From contig JAILBG010000036.1 in the NCBI GenBank assembly GCA_024681215.1, forward strand, positions 1-49,099: DNA of 49,099 nt, written 5' to 3'. Under the pieces are notes generated by a model that saw nothing but the letters and a program-made list of their open reading frames with translations, was not told the origin of the DNA and made no database searches. A program made the translations under genes and the position numbers. This stretch comes from RUG563 sp024681215 (GTDB taxonomy: Bacteria; Bacillota; Clostridia; Christensenellales; Aristaeellaceae). This document shows, piece by piece, positions 24,854-34,044 of the stretch; within the stretch, counting starts at the first letter, position 1, and every line of letters begins with the position of its first letter.

Positions 24854-26209
24854 TTGCAGAAAAAAACATTCCGGCGGGGCATTCATCCCCTGCATCGTTC
24901 CCATGAGGGCAAGCTGCCCACCCGCGAGCTGAAAACGAGGGAATACCTGTCCGATACCGTGGTCATTTCCATGGCCATGAACATCGGCGCGCCGGCGAAG
25001 CCCTGCATCAAAAAAGGCGATCAGGTGCTGCTGGGCCAGGTGATCGGCGAGGCCCAGGGCTTCATGAGCGTGCCCGTCCACGCCAGCGTCTCCGGCGAAG
25101 TGGTGGCCGTGGATGAGATCCAGGGCATCGGCGTCGCCCCCGTCACCGCCGTGACGATCAAAAACGATTTTGCCGATACCTGGTGCGAGCTCAATCCTCT
25201 GGGCGACGTGGAAAGCGTGGACCCGTCCCTGGTGATCCCCGCCATTCAGAAGGCCGGCATCACCGGCATGGGCGGCGCGTCCTTCCCCACCCATGTAAAG
25301 CTCACCTTCAAGGAAGACAAATCCTGCGATACCATCATCGTCAACGGCGCGGAATGCGAAACGCATCTGACCGCCGACTACCGCCTGATGCTGGAAAACA
25401 GCACCCGAATCGTGGACGGCCTGCGGGCAGTGATGCGGGCGCTGAATGTGGAACGCGGCGTGATCGGCATCGAGGACAACAAAAAAGAAGCCATCGCCGC
25501 CATGCAGAAAGCGGCGGCCGGCAGAAAAGGTGTGGTCGTTCAGCCGCTGAAAACCAAATACCCCCAGGGCGGTGAAAAGCAGCTCATCGAGGCCATTACC
25601 GGCCGCCAGGTGCCCAGCGGCGGCCTGCCCATCGACGTGCACGTGGTGGTGCTGAATGTAGGCACCTGCGCCGCCATTTCCGACGCCGTGATCGACGGCA
25701 AGCCCCTCGTCAGCCGCATCTGCACCGTCACCGGCTGCGTCAGGAAGCCCGCCAACCTGCGCCTGCGCATCGGCACCATCACGGAGGACGTGATCGGCGA
25801 ATGCGGCGGCTACAGCGAAACCCCGGGCAAGATCTTCTTCGGCGGGGCCATGACCGGCATTTGCCTGCCCAACGACAGCGTGCCCATTTTCAAATCCACC
25901 AACGGCATCGTGGTATTCAATGAGAAGCAGGCGAAAAGCAAGCCTGAAAGCCCCTGCATCCACTGCGGCCGCTGCGTGGCGGCCTGCCCCATCGGGCTGA
26001 ATCCGTATCAAATCAAAATCGAAGCGGACAAGAGCAATTTTGAAGCCGCGAAGAAGCTTCACGTCATGGATTGCATCCTCTGCGGCTCCTGCGCTTACGC
26101 CTGCCCGTCCCGCCGTTGGCTGACGCCGTCCTTCAAATTTGCAAAAGAAAAGATCACTGCCGAAGCCAAGGCCAAAGCAGCCGCTGCAAAAGGAGGGGAT
26201 AAGAAATGA
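24854..26209 (+). CDS. rnfC: Rnf complex subunit C
   Basis: A 451-aa peripheral subunit that binds NADH and two [4Fe-4S] clusters. The cluster motifs are CIHCGRCVAACP (C368, C371, C374, C378) and CILCGSCAYACP (C407, C410, C413, C417). The N-terminal FRRGIHPLHRSHEGKL and the GMGGASFPTHVK block (138-149) are family-typical. The start is TTG 24854 with AGGAGG 9 nt upstream. The stop overlaps rnfD by 4 bp. Confidence 0.97.
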   Translation: MQKKTFRRGIHPLHRSHEGKLPTRELKTREYLSDTVVISMAMNIGAPAKPCIKKGDQVLLGQVIGEAQGFMSVPVHASVSGEVVAVDEIQGIGVAPVTAVTIKNDFADTWCELNPLGDVESVDPSLVIPAIQKAGITGMGGASFPTHVKLTFKEDKSCDTIIVNGAECETHLTADYRLMLENSTRIVDGLRAVMRALNVERGVIGIEDNKKEAIAAMQKAAAGRKGVVVQPLKTKYPQGGEKQLIEAITGRQVPSGGLPIDVHVVVLNVGTCAAISDAVIDGKPLVSRICTVTGCVRKPANLRLRIGTITEDVIGECGGYSETPGKIFFGGAMTGICLPNDSVPIFKSTNGIVVFNEKQAKSKPESPCIHCGRCVAACPIGLNPYQIKIEADKSNFEAAKKLHVMDCILCGSCAYACPSRRWLTPSFKFAKEKITAEAKAKAAAAKGGDKK

Positions 26210-27153
26210 GCCTGAGAATCTCAACCGCGCCCCACGCGCATAACCCAATCACCACCCAGCGCCTGATGCAGTTCGTGCTCATCGCCCTGCTGCCCACGGC
26301 AGCCGCCGGCGTGTACGCCTTCGGGATCCCCGCGCTGACGGTGCTGATGGTATCCTGCGCCACGGCCGTGCTCTCCGAACTGGTATGGCAGCTGATCGCC
26401 AAACAGGAGATCCGGATCGACGATTATTCCGCTTTGGTAACCGGCCTGATCCTGGGCTTGAATCTGCCCTCCACCGCCCCCTGGTGGATGGCCATGATCG
26501 GCAGCGCCTTCGCCGTCATCATCGTCAAGCAGCTCTTCGGCGGCCTGGGCGACAATTTCCTGAACCCGGCCCTTGCGGCCCGCGCCGTGCTGCTGGCTTC
26601 CTGGCCCAAATACATGACGGCGTCCGCTTACGTGGCCCCCACCTTCTTCCAGGAAGGCGTCGACGCCGCCACCGCCGCCACGCCGCTGGCGCAGAAAGGC
26701 GGCTTCAGCCTGATGCAGCTCTTCCTGGGCCAGTGCCCCGGCACCATCGGCGAAGTTTGCAAGGCCGCGATTCTGCTGGGCTTCCTGTTCCTGCTCGTCA
26801 CCGGCACCGTATCCTGGCGGATCCCGACGGTAATGGCCGGCAGCGTATTCGTATTCACCTGGCTGCTGGGCGGGGTTTCCGCCGAGGCGGCCCTGGCCGC
26901 CACGCTGTCCGGCGGCGTGCTCTTTGGCGCGGTCTTCATGGCCACGGATTACGTTACCTCCCCCATCACGCCCCGCGGACAGATCCTTTACGCGGCGGGG
27001 ATCGGCCTGATCATCGTGCTGATCCGCCTGTTCAACAGCACCTATCCGGAAGGCGTGACCTACGGGATCCTGCTGATGAACATTGCGACGCCTTTGATCG
27101 ACCGGATCCCCCGGAAGATCTACGGCTATCAGAAGGAGGGCAAAAAAGCATGA
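26206..27153 (+). CDS. rnfD: Rnf complex subunit D
   Basis: A 315-aa polytopic subunit of the ion-translocating core. GVDAATAATPLA (151-162) matches the covalent-FMN motif, with T159 as likely attachment site. GDNFLNPALAARA (115-127) and FMATDYVTSPITPRG are conserved RnfD/NqrB blocks. It is coupled to rnfC and rnfE by 4-bp overlaps. Confidence 0.96.
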   Translation: MSLRISTAPHAHNPITTQRLMQFVLIALLPTAAAGVYAFGIPALTVLMVSCATAVLSELVWQLIAKQEIRIDDYSALVTGLILGLNLPSTAPWWMAMIGSAFAVIIVKQLFGGLGDNFLNPALAARAVLLASWPKYMTASAYVAPTFFQEGVDAATAATPLAQKGGFSLMQLFLGQCPGTIGEVCKAAILLGFLFLLVTGTVSWRIPTVMAGSVFVFTWLLGGVSAEAALAATLSGGVLFGAVFMATDYVTSPITPRGQILYAAGIGLIIVLIRLFNSTYPEGVTYGILLMNIATPLIDRIPRKIYGYQKEGKKA

Positions 27154-27785
27154 GCGAGAAAAAAAGCCTGGGACAGGTGCTGTTCAACGGCATCATTCCC
27201 GAAAACCCCACCTTCCGCCTGGTGCTGGGCACCTGCCCTACCCTGGCCGTCACCACCAGCGCCCTGAACGGCCTGGGCATGGGCGCCGCGGCCACGTTCG
27301 TGCTGGTCTGCTCCAACATCGCCATTTCCATGCTGCGCAGGTTCATTCCGGATCAGGTGCGCATCCCGTCCTTTATCGTCGTCATCTGCACCTTCGTTAC
27401 CATCGTGCAGCTGCTGATGCAGGCCTTCGTCCCCTCCCTGTATGAAAGCCTGGGGCTGTTCATTCCCCTGATCGTGGTGAACTGCATCATCCTGGCCCGG
27501 GCGGAAGCCTTCGCCAGCAAGAATCCTCCTCTGGCTTCCGCGGCGGACGGCCTGGGCATGGGCATCGGCTTTACCATGGCGCTGACGCTGATGGGCGCCA
27601 TCCGCGAGCTGATCGGCAGCGGCAGCATCTTCAATGTGAACATCCTCGGCAGCCAGTACGAGCCCATGATCCTGATTATTCTGGCTTCCGGCGGGTTCCT
27701 GACCTTCGGGCTGCTGCTGGGGCTGTTCAACCTGATCGTGAAGAAGATTGAGAATGGACGAAAAGCAAAGGAGGCGCAAGCATGA
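27150..27785 (+). CDS. rnfE: Rnf complex subunit E
   Basis: A 211-aa integral membrane subunit (NqrD/RnfE family), about six helices. ENPTFRLVLGTCPTLAVTTSA near the N-terminus and LIVVNCIILARAEAFA in the middle carry the two conserved cysteines that, with RnfA, hold the intramembrane iron centre. ATG 27150 overlaps the rnfD stop and has an AAGGAGGG SD. Confidence 0.96.
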   Translation: MSEKKSLGQVLFNGIIPENPTFRLVLGTCPTLAVTTSALNGLGMGAAATFVLVCSNIAISMLRRFIPDQVRIPSFIVVICTFVTIVQLLMQAFVPSLYESLGLFIPLIVVNCIILARAEAFASKNPPLASAADGLGMGIGFTMALTLMGAIRELIGSGSIFNVNILGSQYEPMILIILASGGFLTFGLLLGLFNLIVKKIENGRKAKEAQA

Positions 27786-28369
27786 GCATCACCCAGATCC
27801 TGCTTTTCATGGTCAGCTGCATCCTGACCAATAACTTCATTTTCTCCCGTTTCCTGGGCTGCTGCCCCTTCCTGGGAGTATCCAGCAAGGTCAGCACCTC
27901 CGTCAGCATGGGCCTGGCCGTCACCTTCGTCATGACCATCGCATCCCTGTTTTGCTGGCTGATCCATCATCTGCTGCTCATCCCGCTGGATCTGATCTAC
28001 ATGAGCAACATCGCGTTTATCCTGGTCATCGCCGCGCTGGTGCAGTTTGTGGAAATGTTCCTGAAGAAAACCAGCCCCACCCTGTACAGTGCCCTGGGCA
28101 TTTATCTGCCCCTGATCACCACCAACTGCGCCGTGCTGGGCGTGGCCAACCTGAACATGCAGGAAGCGTCCTACGGCCTGATCCAAGCTGTGCTGAACGG
28201 CACGTTCTCCGCCCTGGGCTTCCTGCTGGCCATCGTGCTGATGGCGGGCGTGAGGGAACGGCTGGAAAGCAGCAAGATCCCCGCCTGCATGAAGGGCTTC
28301 CCCATCACGCTGGTTTCCGCAGGCCTGATGGCCGTGGCTTTCATGGGCTTCAACGGCCTGGTGAAGTAA
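27782..28369 (+). CDS. rnfA: Rnf complex subunit A
   Basis: A 195-aa integral membrane subunit (NqrE/RnfA family). NNFIFSRFLGCCPFLGVS and YLPLITTNCAVLGVAN hold the conserved cysteines that pair with those of RnfE in inverted topology. It overlaps rnfE by 4 bp; 15 bp with a GGAGG SD separate it from rnfB. Confidence 0.97.
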   Translation: MSITQILLFMVSCILTNNFIFSRFLGCCPFLGVSSKVSTSVSMGLAVTFVMTIASLFCWLIHHLLLIPLDLIYMSNIAFILVIAALVQFVEMFLKKTSPTLYSALGIYLPLITTNCAVLGVANLNMQEASYGLIQAVLNGTFSALGFLLAIVLMAGVRERLESSKIPACMKGFPITLVSAGLMAVAFMGFNGLVK

Positions 28370-28384
28370 GGAGGAAGGATCGAA

Positions 28385-29170
28385 ATGACGATACTGTATG
28401 CGGGGCTGCTGCTGGGCGCCCTGGGGCTGATTTTCGGCGGGATCCTGTCCTTTGCCAGCAAGAAATTTCACGTTGAGGTGGATGAGCGCATCGGGAAGGT
28501 GCGCGAATGCCTGGGCGGCGCCAACTGCGGCGCCTGCGGCTATGCGGGCTGCGATGCCTTTGCCGCCGCCGTAGTGGAGGGCAAAGCGCCCATCAACGGC
28601 TGCGCGCCTGCGGGCGAGAAAGGCATCAAGGCCATTGCGGCCGTAATGGGCCAGGAAGCCGAAACGGGCGAACGCATGGTGGCCCGGGTGCTGTGCCAGG
28701 GCGAAACCGGCATCGCCAAGGAGCGCTATCTCTACGACGGTTATCAGAGCTGCGCTTCCGCAGCCGGTTTGGCCGGCGGCCCCAAGGACTGCCGCTTTGC
28801 CTGCCTGGGCCTGGGCGACTGCATGGACAAATGCGCTTTCGGCGCCATCTCCATGCAGGATGGCATCGCCCATATCGACCCGAATAAGTGCACCTCCTGC
28901 GGCGCCTGCGTAAAGGCCTGCCCCCGCAGCGTGATCCGCCTGCTGCCCGTCAGCCAGAGCGTGATCGTCCGCTGCCGGAACAGCGACGTGGCCCGCATGG
29001 CCCGCAGCGTCTGCATGGACGCCTGCATCGGCTGCGGACGCTGCAAAAAGGAATGCCAGTACGACGCCATCGTGGTGGAAAACGGCTTTGCCCGGATCAT
29101 TCCCGAAAAGTGCACCCGCTGCGGCGCCTGCGCGGCCGTCTGCCCGTGCAAGTGCATTACTGTGGAATAA
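28385..29170 (+). CDS. rnfB: Rnf complex subunit B (polyferredoxin)
   Basis: A 261-aa protein with a membrane helix (2-23), an RnfB-type Fe-S domain (C48, C51, C56, C73) and further cysteine sets C136/C140/C146/C150, C169/C172/C175/C179, C214/C217/C220/C224 and C243/C246/C249/C253. It takes electrons from reduced ferredoxin into the complex. As the last gene of the operon it is followed by a strong terminator. Confidence 0.96.
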   Translation: MTILYAGLLLGALGLIFGGILSFASKKFHVEVDERIGKVRECLGGANCGACGYAGCDAFAAAVVEGKAPINGCAPAGEKGIKAIAAVMGQEAETGERMVARVLCQGETGIAKERYLYDGYQSCASAAGLAGGPKDCRFACLGLGDCMDKCAFGAISMQDGIAHIDPNKCTSCGACVKACPRSVIRLLPVSQSVIVRCRNSDVARMARSVCMDACIGCGRCKKECQYDAIVVENGFARIIPEKCTRCGACAAVCPCKCITVE

Positions 29171-29183
29171 CAACCACTTAAAG

Positions 29184-29216
29184 TAAAAAAAGAGCGCTCA
29201 GCGGCGCTCTTTTTTT
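29184..29216. terminator. Bidirectional terminator after rnfB
   Basis: AGAGCGC (29191-29197) pairs with GCGCTCT (29204-29210), flanked by seven A and seven T. It serves rnfB and the convergent L,D-transpeptidase gene. Confidence 0.93.
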
Positions 29217-29220
29217 GCAA

Positions 29221-30858
29221 TCATATATTCCCCTGCGGCAGCTCCTCCGTCGGTTCCGGCCCGGGCGATGCCGCCGCGTTCGCTTCCCTTACCTCATTGT
29301 ACAGATAATTCAGCGTCTGAATCCCCGCCACGCCGTCTGCATCCAGCTTTCTTGAGCGCTGATAGGCCCGCACGGCGTTCTGGGTCCCCTCCCGATACTG
29401 CCCGGTAACGGTGCCGGTATAGAAGCCCAATTCCTTCAGCTTCATCTGCAGCCAGTAAACGTCCGCGCCTTCTTTGCCGATATTCAGCGTCCGCTCCGCC
29501 TTTTCCGGCGGTTTCGTGCCGTCGTATGCAGGATATACGGGCGGTTCAGGCGTTGTATACGGCTGATTGTTTTTGTGGTTCAATTCGCCGGGCTTTACCT
29601 TGTAGCGCAGCTCGGGATCGTCCGCCGCGTCTTCGTGGATCCATACCTTCATTCCGGCCCTTTCGTTTTTAAAGATCCAATAGGCGTCCGCTACCGTCAG
29701 GCGGATACAGCCGTGGCTGCCGCGCTTTCCCAGGCCCTTGAAGGACGAAACCTTCATGGTGCTGTCGTCGTCCCACTGGCTGTAAAGCACGCTGTGGAAG
29801 GCAATATCTTCGGTGATCTGTGTCCACCAGCGCGCTTGTCCGCCGCCCCATTTGGGGAATACGCACATGTTGCTGCGTCTGCCGGACAAGGTGAACGTGC
29901 CAATGGGAGACGGATAAGAAGTACTGCCCGTGGAGCAGATGAACACCCGGTCCAGATCCGTATAATCGCCGGTTTCCCGGTTATACTTCCACACCTTGAC
30001 GACCTGATTCTTCACGTCCACCTCAAAGAAGTACGGCAGCACGAAATCCGGCTGCTTTTCATCCCCGATGCCCCGAACGTCGGTATCGTTGAAGAGGACA
30101 TCCCAGGTTTCCTGATCGACCTTGCCGGTCACTTCCAGGCCGTTGTGGCCCTGAAAATCCTTCACGGCCTGAACGGTTTTATCCATATAATTGTTGGTGG
30201 TCTTATGGAACGCAAAGAAGCCCAGATCCATCAGCCGCTGCTGCACCTTCGCTACGTTGGGGCCCGTGGAGCCACGCTTCAATTCGCCGGGATAATCCTG
30301 ATACGGGCCCGGCGGGGGCGTGGGGGTACGTTCCGGCGCCGGGGTGGGCACAGGAGTGGGGGTCGGCGTGGGGCGCACGAAAAAGCTGAACAGCTTTTCC
30401 TGAGTGGCGACGTCGGCGTTCCCGGTGATGGGCAGGCTGTTTTCCCCCTGAAACACCTTCACGGCCGCAACGGTGCCTTCCAGATAATTGCCGCTGGCGT
30501 TGCCGGTATAATAGCCCAGCTCCACCAGCTTTTCCTGCAGCGCCTTCACATCCGCGCCGCTGTCCCCCGGCTTTATCTCCCGGTAGCAGTCGCCGTAAAT
30601 GATATCCAGCGTGGCTTCGTCCGCTTCGCCGGTCTGAGGCAGGCCGTATGCCGCCTGCACGGCCCGCACGGCGTTCACCGTGGATTCCGTATACTGGTCG
30701 CTGGCCCGCATCATGGTATAATTCAGCTGGCGCAGGCGGGTGTTCAGCTCCAAGACCCTTTCCCCACTGTCCCCCAGCTTCATGGTCATGCCTTCCGCGG
30801 AGGCGGAGAATACCCAAAGCATCAGCAAAGAAACCAGAACCAGCAGCAGTTTTTTCAT
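29221..30858 (-). CDS. Exported L,D-transpeptidase (YkuD) with four peptidoglycan-binding domains
   Basis: A 545-aa protein with a signal peptide (1 to about 21). PG_binding_1-type domains lie at about 26-90, 96-157, 195-256 and 458-520, with a Pro/Thr linker (162-187). The YkuD catalytic domain spans about 275-410: H355 in FHS, and SHGCIRL with H382, C384 and R386. It makes 3-3 (L,D) crosslinks or attaches proteins in peptidoglycan. Placing the catalytic domain between binding domains three and four is less common than a terminal position. It starts at ATG 30858, 26 bp after the FAD dehydrogenase gene, and shares its promoter. Confidence 0.93.
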   Translation of the reverse strand: MKKLLLVLVSLLMLWVFSASAEGMTMKLGDSGERVLELNTRLRQLNYTMMRASDQYTESTVNAVRAVQAAYGLPQTGEADEATLDIIYGDCYREIKPGDSGADVKALQEKLVELGYYTGNASGNYLEGTVAAVKVFQGENSLPITGNADVATQEKLFSFFVRPTPTPTPVPTPAPERTPTPPPGPYQDYPGELKRGSTGPNVAKVQQRLMDLGFFAFHKTTNNYMDKTVQAVKDFQGHNGLEVTGKVDQETWDVLFNDTDVRGIGDEKQPDFVLPYFFEVDVKNQVVKVWKYNRETGDYTDLDRVFICSTGSTSYPSPIGTFTLSGRRSNMCVFPKWGGGQARWWTQITEDIAFHSVLYSQWDDDSTMKVSSFKGLGKRGSHGCIRLTVADAYWIFKNERAGMKVWIHEDAADDPELRYKVKPGELNHKNNQPYTTPEPPVYPAYDGTKPPEKAERTLNIGKEGADVYWLQMKLKELGFYTGTVTGQYREGTQNAVRAYQRSRKLDADGVAGIQTLNYLYNEVREANAAASPGPEPTEELPQGNI

Positions 30859-30884
30859 CGTGTAAGTCACCTCGATCCAGTATT

Positions 30885-32294
30885 TCAGCCGACTTCGCTT
30901 TCTTCTTTCACCAGCACCTGGCCCATGATCACCCCCATGACGGAGGCCATCATCAGCCCGCGGGTCCAGCCGCTGGAATCTCCCAGACAATGCAGGCCGC
31001 GGATATTGGTGTGCAGCGTTTTATCCATTTTGATCCGGTTGGAATAGAATTTCAATTCCGGCGAATACAGCAGCGTTTCCGATCCGGCGAAGCCGGGCAC
31101 CACCTCGTCCATGGCCTGCATGAAATGAATGATGTTGGTCATGGCGCGATAAGGCATTGCGGCGGTGATATCCCCCGCGACGGCGTCCGGCAGCGTCGGC
31201 CGGACATTGGCCCGAACCAATTCTTTCTGCCAGGTGCGTTTGCCGTCCAGGATATCGCCGAACCGCTGCACCAGGATATGCCCGCTGCCCAGCATGTTGG
31301 TCAGCTCGCCCACCTTCTGGGCATAGGCGATGGGCTGATTGAAGGGCTCCGTGAAATTATGGGAGCAAAGGATCGCCAGGTTGGTGTTCTCCGTTTTCAA
31401 TTCCTTATAGGAATGGCCGTTCACCACCGCCAGATCGTTGTCGTAATTCTCCTGGCTCACAAAGCCGCCGGGATTCTGGCAGAAGGTACGCACCTTGTCC
31501 TTGAAGGGCCTGGGATAGCCCACCAGCTTGCTTTCGTACAGCGCCCGGTTCACCGTTTCCATGACTTCGTTGCGGACTTCCACCCGTACGCCGATATCCA
31601 CCGTGCCCGGCTGATGGGCGATGCCGTGCTCCTGGCACAGCTTCTCCAGCCAGTCAGCGCCCCGGCGTCCGGTGGCCACCACGGTATGCTCTGCCCGGAT
31701 CTCCTGCTCCACGCCTTTCTTTTCCGCCGCCACGCCCACGCATTTCGCGCCTTCCAGCAGCAGGTTTGCGCAATTGTAGCCAAAAAGGATCTCCACGCCG
31801 TGATCCATCAGGTATTTTTCAATCTCGCCATACAGGATCTGCGCCTTTTCCGTACCCAGATGCCGAATGGGACAGTCCACCAGCTTCAACCCCGCACGGA
31901 TAGCGCGCAGACGGATCTTTTTGATCTCCTCCGTCTGCCCGACGCCCTCCACATGGGCATCCGCGCCGAAGGACAGATAGATCTGATCCGTATAATCGAT
32001 CATTTGCTGGGCATAGCTTTCGCCGATCAATTCAGGCAGCTGCCCGCCCACCTCGTAGGAAAGGCTCAGCTTTCCGTCCGAGAACGCGCCCGCCCCGGAA
32101 AAGCCGGTGGTGATATGGCAATAAGGCTTGCAGTTCATGCACGTCCCGGTCTTTACCTTCGGGCAGTGACGGTTTTCGATCGCCGCGCCCTTTTCGATGA
32201 TCATAATATGTTTTTTGCTGCCCTTGCGCAGCATTTCCAACGCTGTAAATATCCCTGCCGGCCCGGCGCCGACGATGAGAATGTCCGTATGCAC
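30885..32294 (-). CDS. FAD-dependent dehydrogenase (COG2509 type)
   Basis: A 469-aa flavoprotein with an N-terminal dinucleotide fold (DILIVGAGPAGIFTALEML), a Cys-rich segment CPKVKTGTCMNCKPYC, GFSGAGAFSDGKLSLS, and a C-terminal GDSSGWTRGLMMASVMG FAD-closing block. This is the COG2509 uncharacterised FAD dehydrogenase family; substrate unknown. The frame runs up to 32369, but that would place the start inside the -35 box. GTG 32294, preceded by GGGG, is the first good start downstream of the promoter. Confidence 0.85.
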   Translation of the reverse strand: MHTDILIVGAGPAGIFTALEMLRKGSKKHIMIIEKGAAIENRHCPKVKTGTCMNCKPYCHITTGFSGAGAFSDGKLSLSYEVGGQLPELIGESYAQQMIDYTDQIYLSFGADAHVEGVGQTEEIKKIRLRAIRAGLKLVDCPIRHLGTEKAQILYGEIEKYLMDHGVEILFGYNCANLLLEGAKCVGVAAEKKGVEQEIRAEHTVVATGRRGADWLEKLCQEHGIAHQPGTVDIGVRVEVRNEVMETVNRALYESKLVGYPRPFKDKVRTFCQNPGGFVSQENYDNDLAVVNGHSYKELKTENTNLAILCSHNFTEPFNQPIAYAQKVGELTNMLGSGHILVQRFGDILDGKRTWQKELVRANVRPTLPDAVAGDITAAMPYRAMTNIIHFMQAMDEVVPGFAGSETLLYSPELKFYSNRIKMDKTLHTNIRGLHCLGDSSGWTRGLMMASVMGVIMGQVLVKEESEVG

Positions 32295-32339
32295 GCAAAT
32301 CCCCGCAATCAAATAGATTGGGCCTGAAAGCCCACGAAT

Positions 32340-32369
32340 ATTATAACGATATAATTTCTCTTTTGTCAA
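32340..32369 (-). promoter_or_regulatory. Promoter of the FAD dehydrogenase/L,D-transpeptidase operon
   Basis: Minus strand TTGACA (32364-32369), an 18-bp spacer and TATAAT (32340-32345), both perfect hexamers. Confidence 0.85.
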
Positions 32370-32431
32370 CAGTTTATCAATGGCTTGTTACAAAATCATG
32401 TATATTTTACCTTACTTCGTCATCCGACTTT

Positions 32432-33925
32432 TCAGTCCGGCGTTTTGTACATCAGCCTGAAAGGGCGGCTTTCCGCCGTGAATTTTTCCCCGGAAAGGCT
32501 GACGCGCACCACCGCGCGATACCAGCCGTAGGGAGCGATCTCGCCGTTGGTCATCCGTCCGTCCCAATAAAACACGCTTCCGGCAGGCGTAAGCTGCTGC
32601 GGCCTGGAGGGCGCCTCATAAGCCAGGCGGCGCACCGGGTTCCCTTCGATGGAAATGATGTTCACCGTCACGGCGCAGGGAACGCCGTGCCGGACGTAAA
32701 CGGGGATCTCCTGCCCCATCAGGGGAATGAAGGAGGACGCCGTTTCGACAAACAGCTTTATTTCTCCTTCTGCCGGCTGCACGCAGAGAAGGCGGGACGC
32801 CTGGTATACCGTTTTCCCGTTTTCCTTGGTGATCAGCAGGATCATGGCATATCCGCTTTCCTTTTCTTCCGGGGTCCTGATTTCCAGCGTCCTTTCTTTC
32901 CTGCCCGGCCGCACCGTTCCGTTTTCCTGCTCCATATCCTGGTACTGCTGGGCTTCGGCAAACTGCCATACGCCGTCCCGCAGATACACGATCTGATAAT
33001 ACAGCTCCGTCTGCCGGTGAACGGTAAACGAAAAGCGCGCTTCGCTTTCCCCCGCAGTCAGCAGCGTACTGTCGAAATACAAATCGGTGATCGTGCGCGG
33101 TTCATTCACAGTTTCTTCCGGGGCATAGGAATACAGCACAAAATCCTCATCGTTCTGGGGATATACGCAGGGGGTGGACACGGCGCAGTTCTCCAGCAGA
33201 AAACCGTACATTTCCGAAAGCGTCACTTCGCCGTCCCTGTTTCCGTCCGCCGCGCAGTACGGCTCCCGGTTCAATCCGGAAGTAAACACGGCGTTAAAAT
33301 AACTGGCGCCGGAAAAATGCCCGCCGTCCTTTGCCTGCCAGTACCAGCTGGCTTCATTGCCGCCCGCGCTGCACAGGATCTTGTATTCGCTCCCGGAAAA
33401 GCACGCCGTCTGCTGAGGCTCGGACAGCCCTTTCCCGATCAGCGCCCCCGAGCTGCACGCGTCAAAAATGATGATCTTTTTTCCGGGGATCTGATCGGTG
33501 ATCTCCCTGAGCTGCCAGCCGGTGATTTCGTTTTCTTCTTTCCCGTCGCTGAACACCAGGGAGGCGGAATAGCCGTTCTTTTCCTGGCGCAGCAAGCCGT
33601 GGGTGCTGAAATACAGAAGCGAAATATCCCCTGTCTGCGCATCCGAAAAGGCCTTACGCGTTTCCTCGCGCAGCGTTTTTTCGTCCGTAACGGTCCCGGA
33701 CGCAGTCCGGATCACGTCATACCCGCGGCGATCGCCTTCCAGCACGCGCTTGAGCATCTGCAGATTCAGATCCGCCGCCGGCCAGGTATCTTCCTGCGTA
33801 ACGAAATGATCGCAGCCGATCAGCAGCGCCCGCAGCCGGGGCGTTTCCGGTTTCTGTTCGGGAAGGTTTCCCCCATGAACAAACAGGGATGAAAGCAGCA
33901 AAATGATGCCCAGCAGCTTCTGCAT
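32432..33925 (-). CDS. Exported caspase-like (C14-type) protein with EF-hand-like loop and FlgD-like tail
   Basis: A 497-aa protein with a hydrophobic export segment (about 4-18). The caspase-fold dyad is visible: H109 in YFSTHG and C157 in FDACSSG, after RALLIGCDHF and before KILCSAGGNEASW. DGNRDGEVTLSE (227-238) is a calcium-loop-like segment. Two beta domains follow; the last (WDGRMTNGEIAPYGWYRAVVRV) resembles the FlgD Ig-like fold. The architecture suggests a surface or periplasm-equivalent peptidase, possibly Ca-dependent; substrate unknown. A TATAAT lies upstream at 33952-33957, but no clear -35. The SD is AGGAGGG. No convincing terminator follows. Confidence 0.78.
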   Translation of the reverse strand: MQKLLGIILLLSSLFVHGGNLPEQKPETPRLRALLIGCDHFVTQEDTWPAADLNLQMLKRVLEGDRRGYDVIRTASGTVTDEKTLREETRKAFSDAQTGDISLLYFSTHGLLRQEKNGYSASLVFSDGKEENEITGWQLREITDQIPGKKIIIFDACSSGALIGKGLSEPQQTACFSGSEYKILCSAGGNEASWYWQAKDGGHFSGASYFNAVFTSGLNREPYCAADGNRDGEVTLSEMYGFLLENCAVSTPCVYPQNDEDFVLYSYAPEETVNEPRTITDLYFDSTLLTAGESEARFSFTVHRQTELYYQIVYLRDGVWQFAEAQQYQDMEQENGTVRPGRKERTLEIRTPEEKESGYAMILLITKENGKTVYQASRLLCVQPAEGEIKLFVETASSFIPLMGQEIPVYVRHGVPCAVTVNIISIEGNPVRRLAYEAPSRPQQLTPAGSVFYWDGRMTNGEIAPYGWYRAVVRVSLSGEKFTAESRPFRLMYKTPD

Positions 33926-33996
33926 CTTTCATCCCTCCTTTTCATACCGTCATTATACATCATCCGCCGCGGAAAATCCACCGGCTGACAGGATAA

Positions 33997-34028
33997 GGAA
34001 AAGCCGCGGGAGAGCAATCCCCCGCGGC
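33997..34028 (-). terminator. Terminator of the cdaR-like/ctpA operon
   Basis: GCCGCGGG (34003-34010) pairs with CCCGCGGC (34021-34028); on the minus strand TTTTCCTT follows. Confidence 0.8.
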
Positions 34029-34044
34029 GCATATCTTTCGCCTT

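Noticed and set aside
22205..26248. Very long minus-strand open frame opposite rnfG-rnfC
   Set aside because: It is antisense to certain genes, has no SD, a Gly/His/Val-rich composition and no domain; it arises from GC-rich third positions on the coding strand.
32295..32369. Upstream TTG start for the FAD dehydrogenase
   Set aside because: The TTG is the first part of the -35 box of a perfect promoter, so it is not transcribed.
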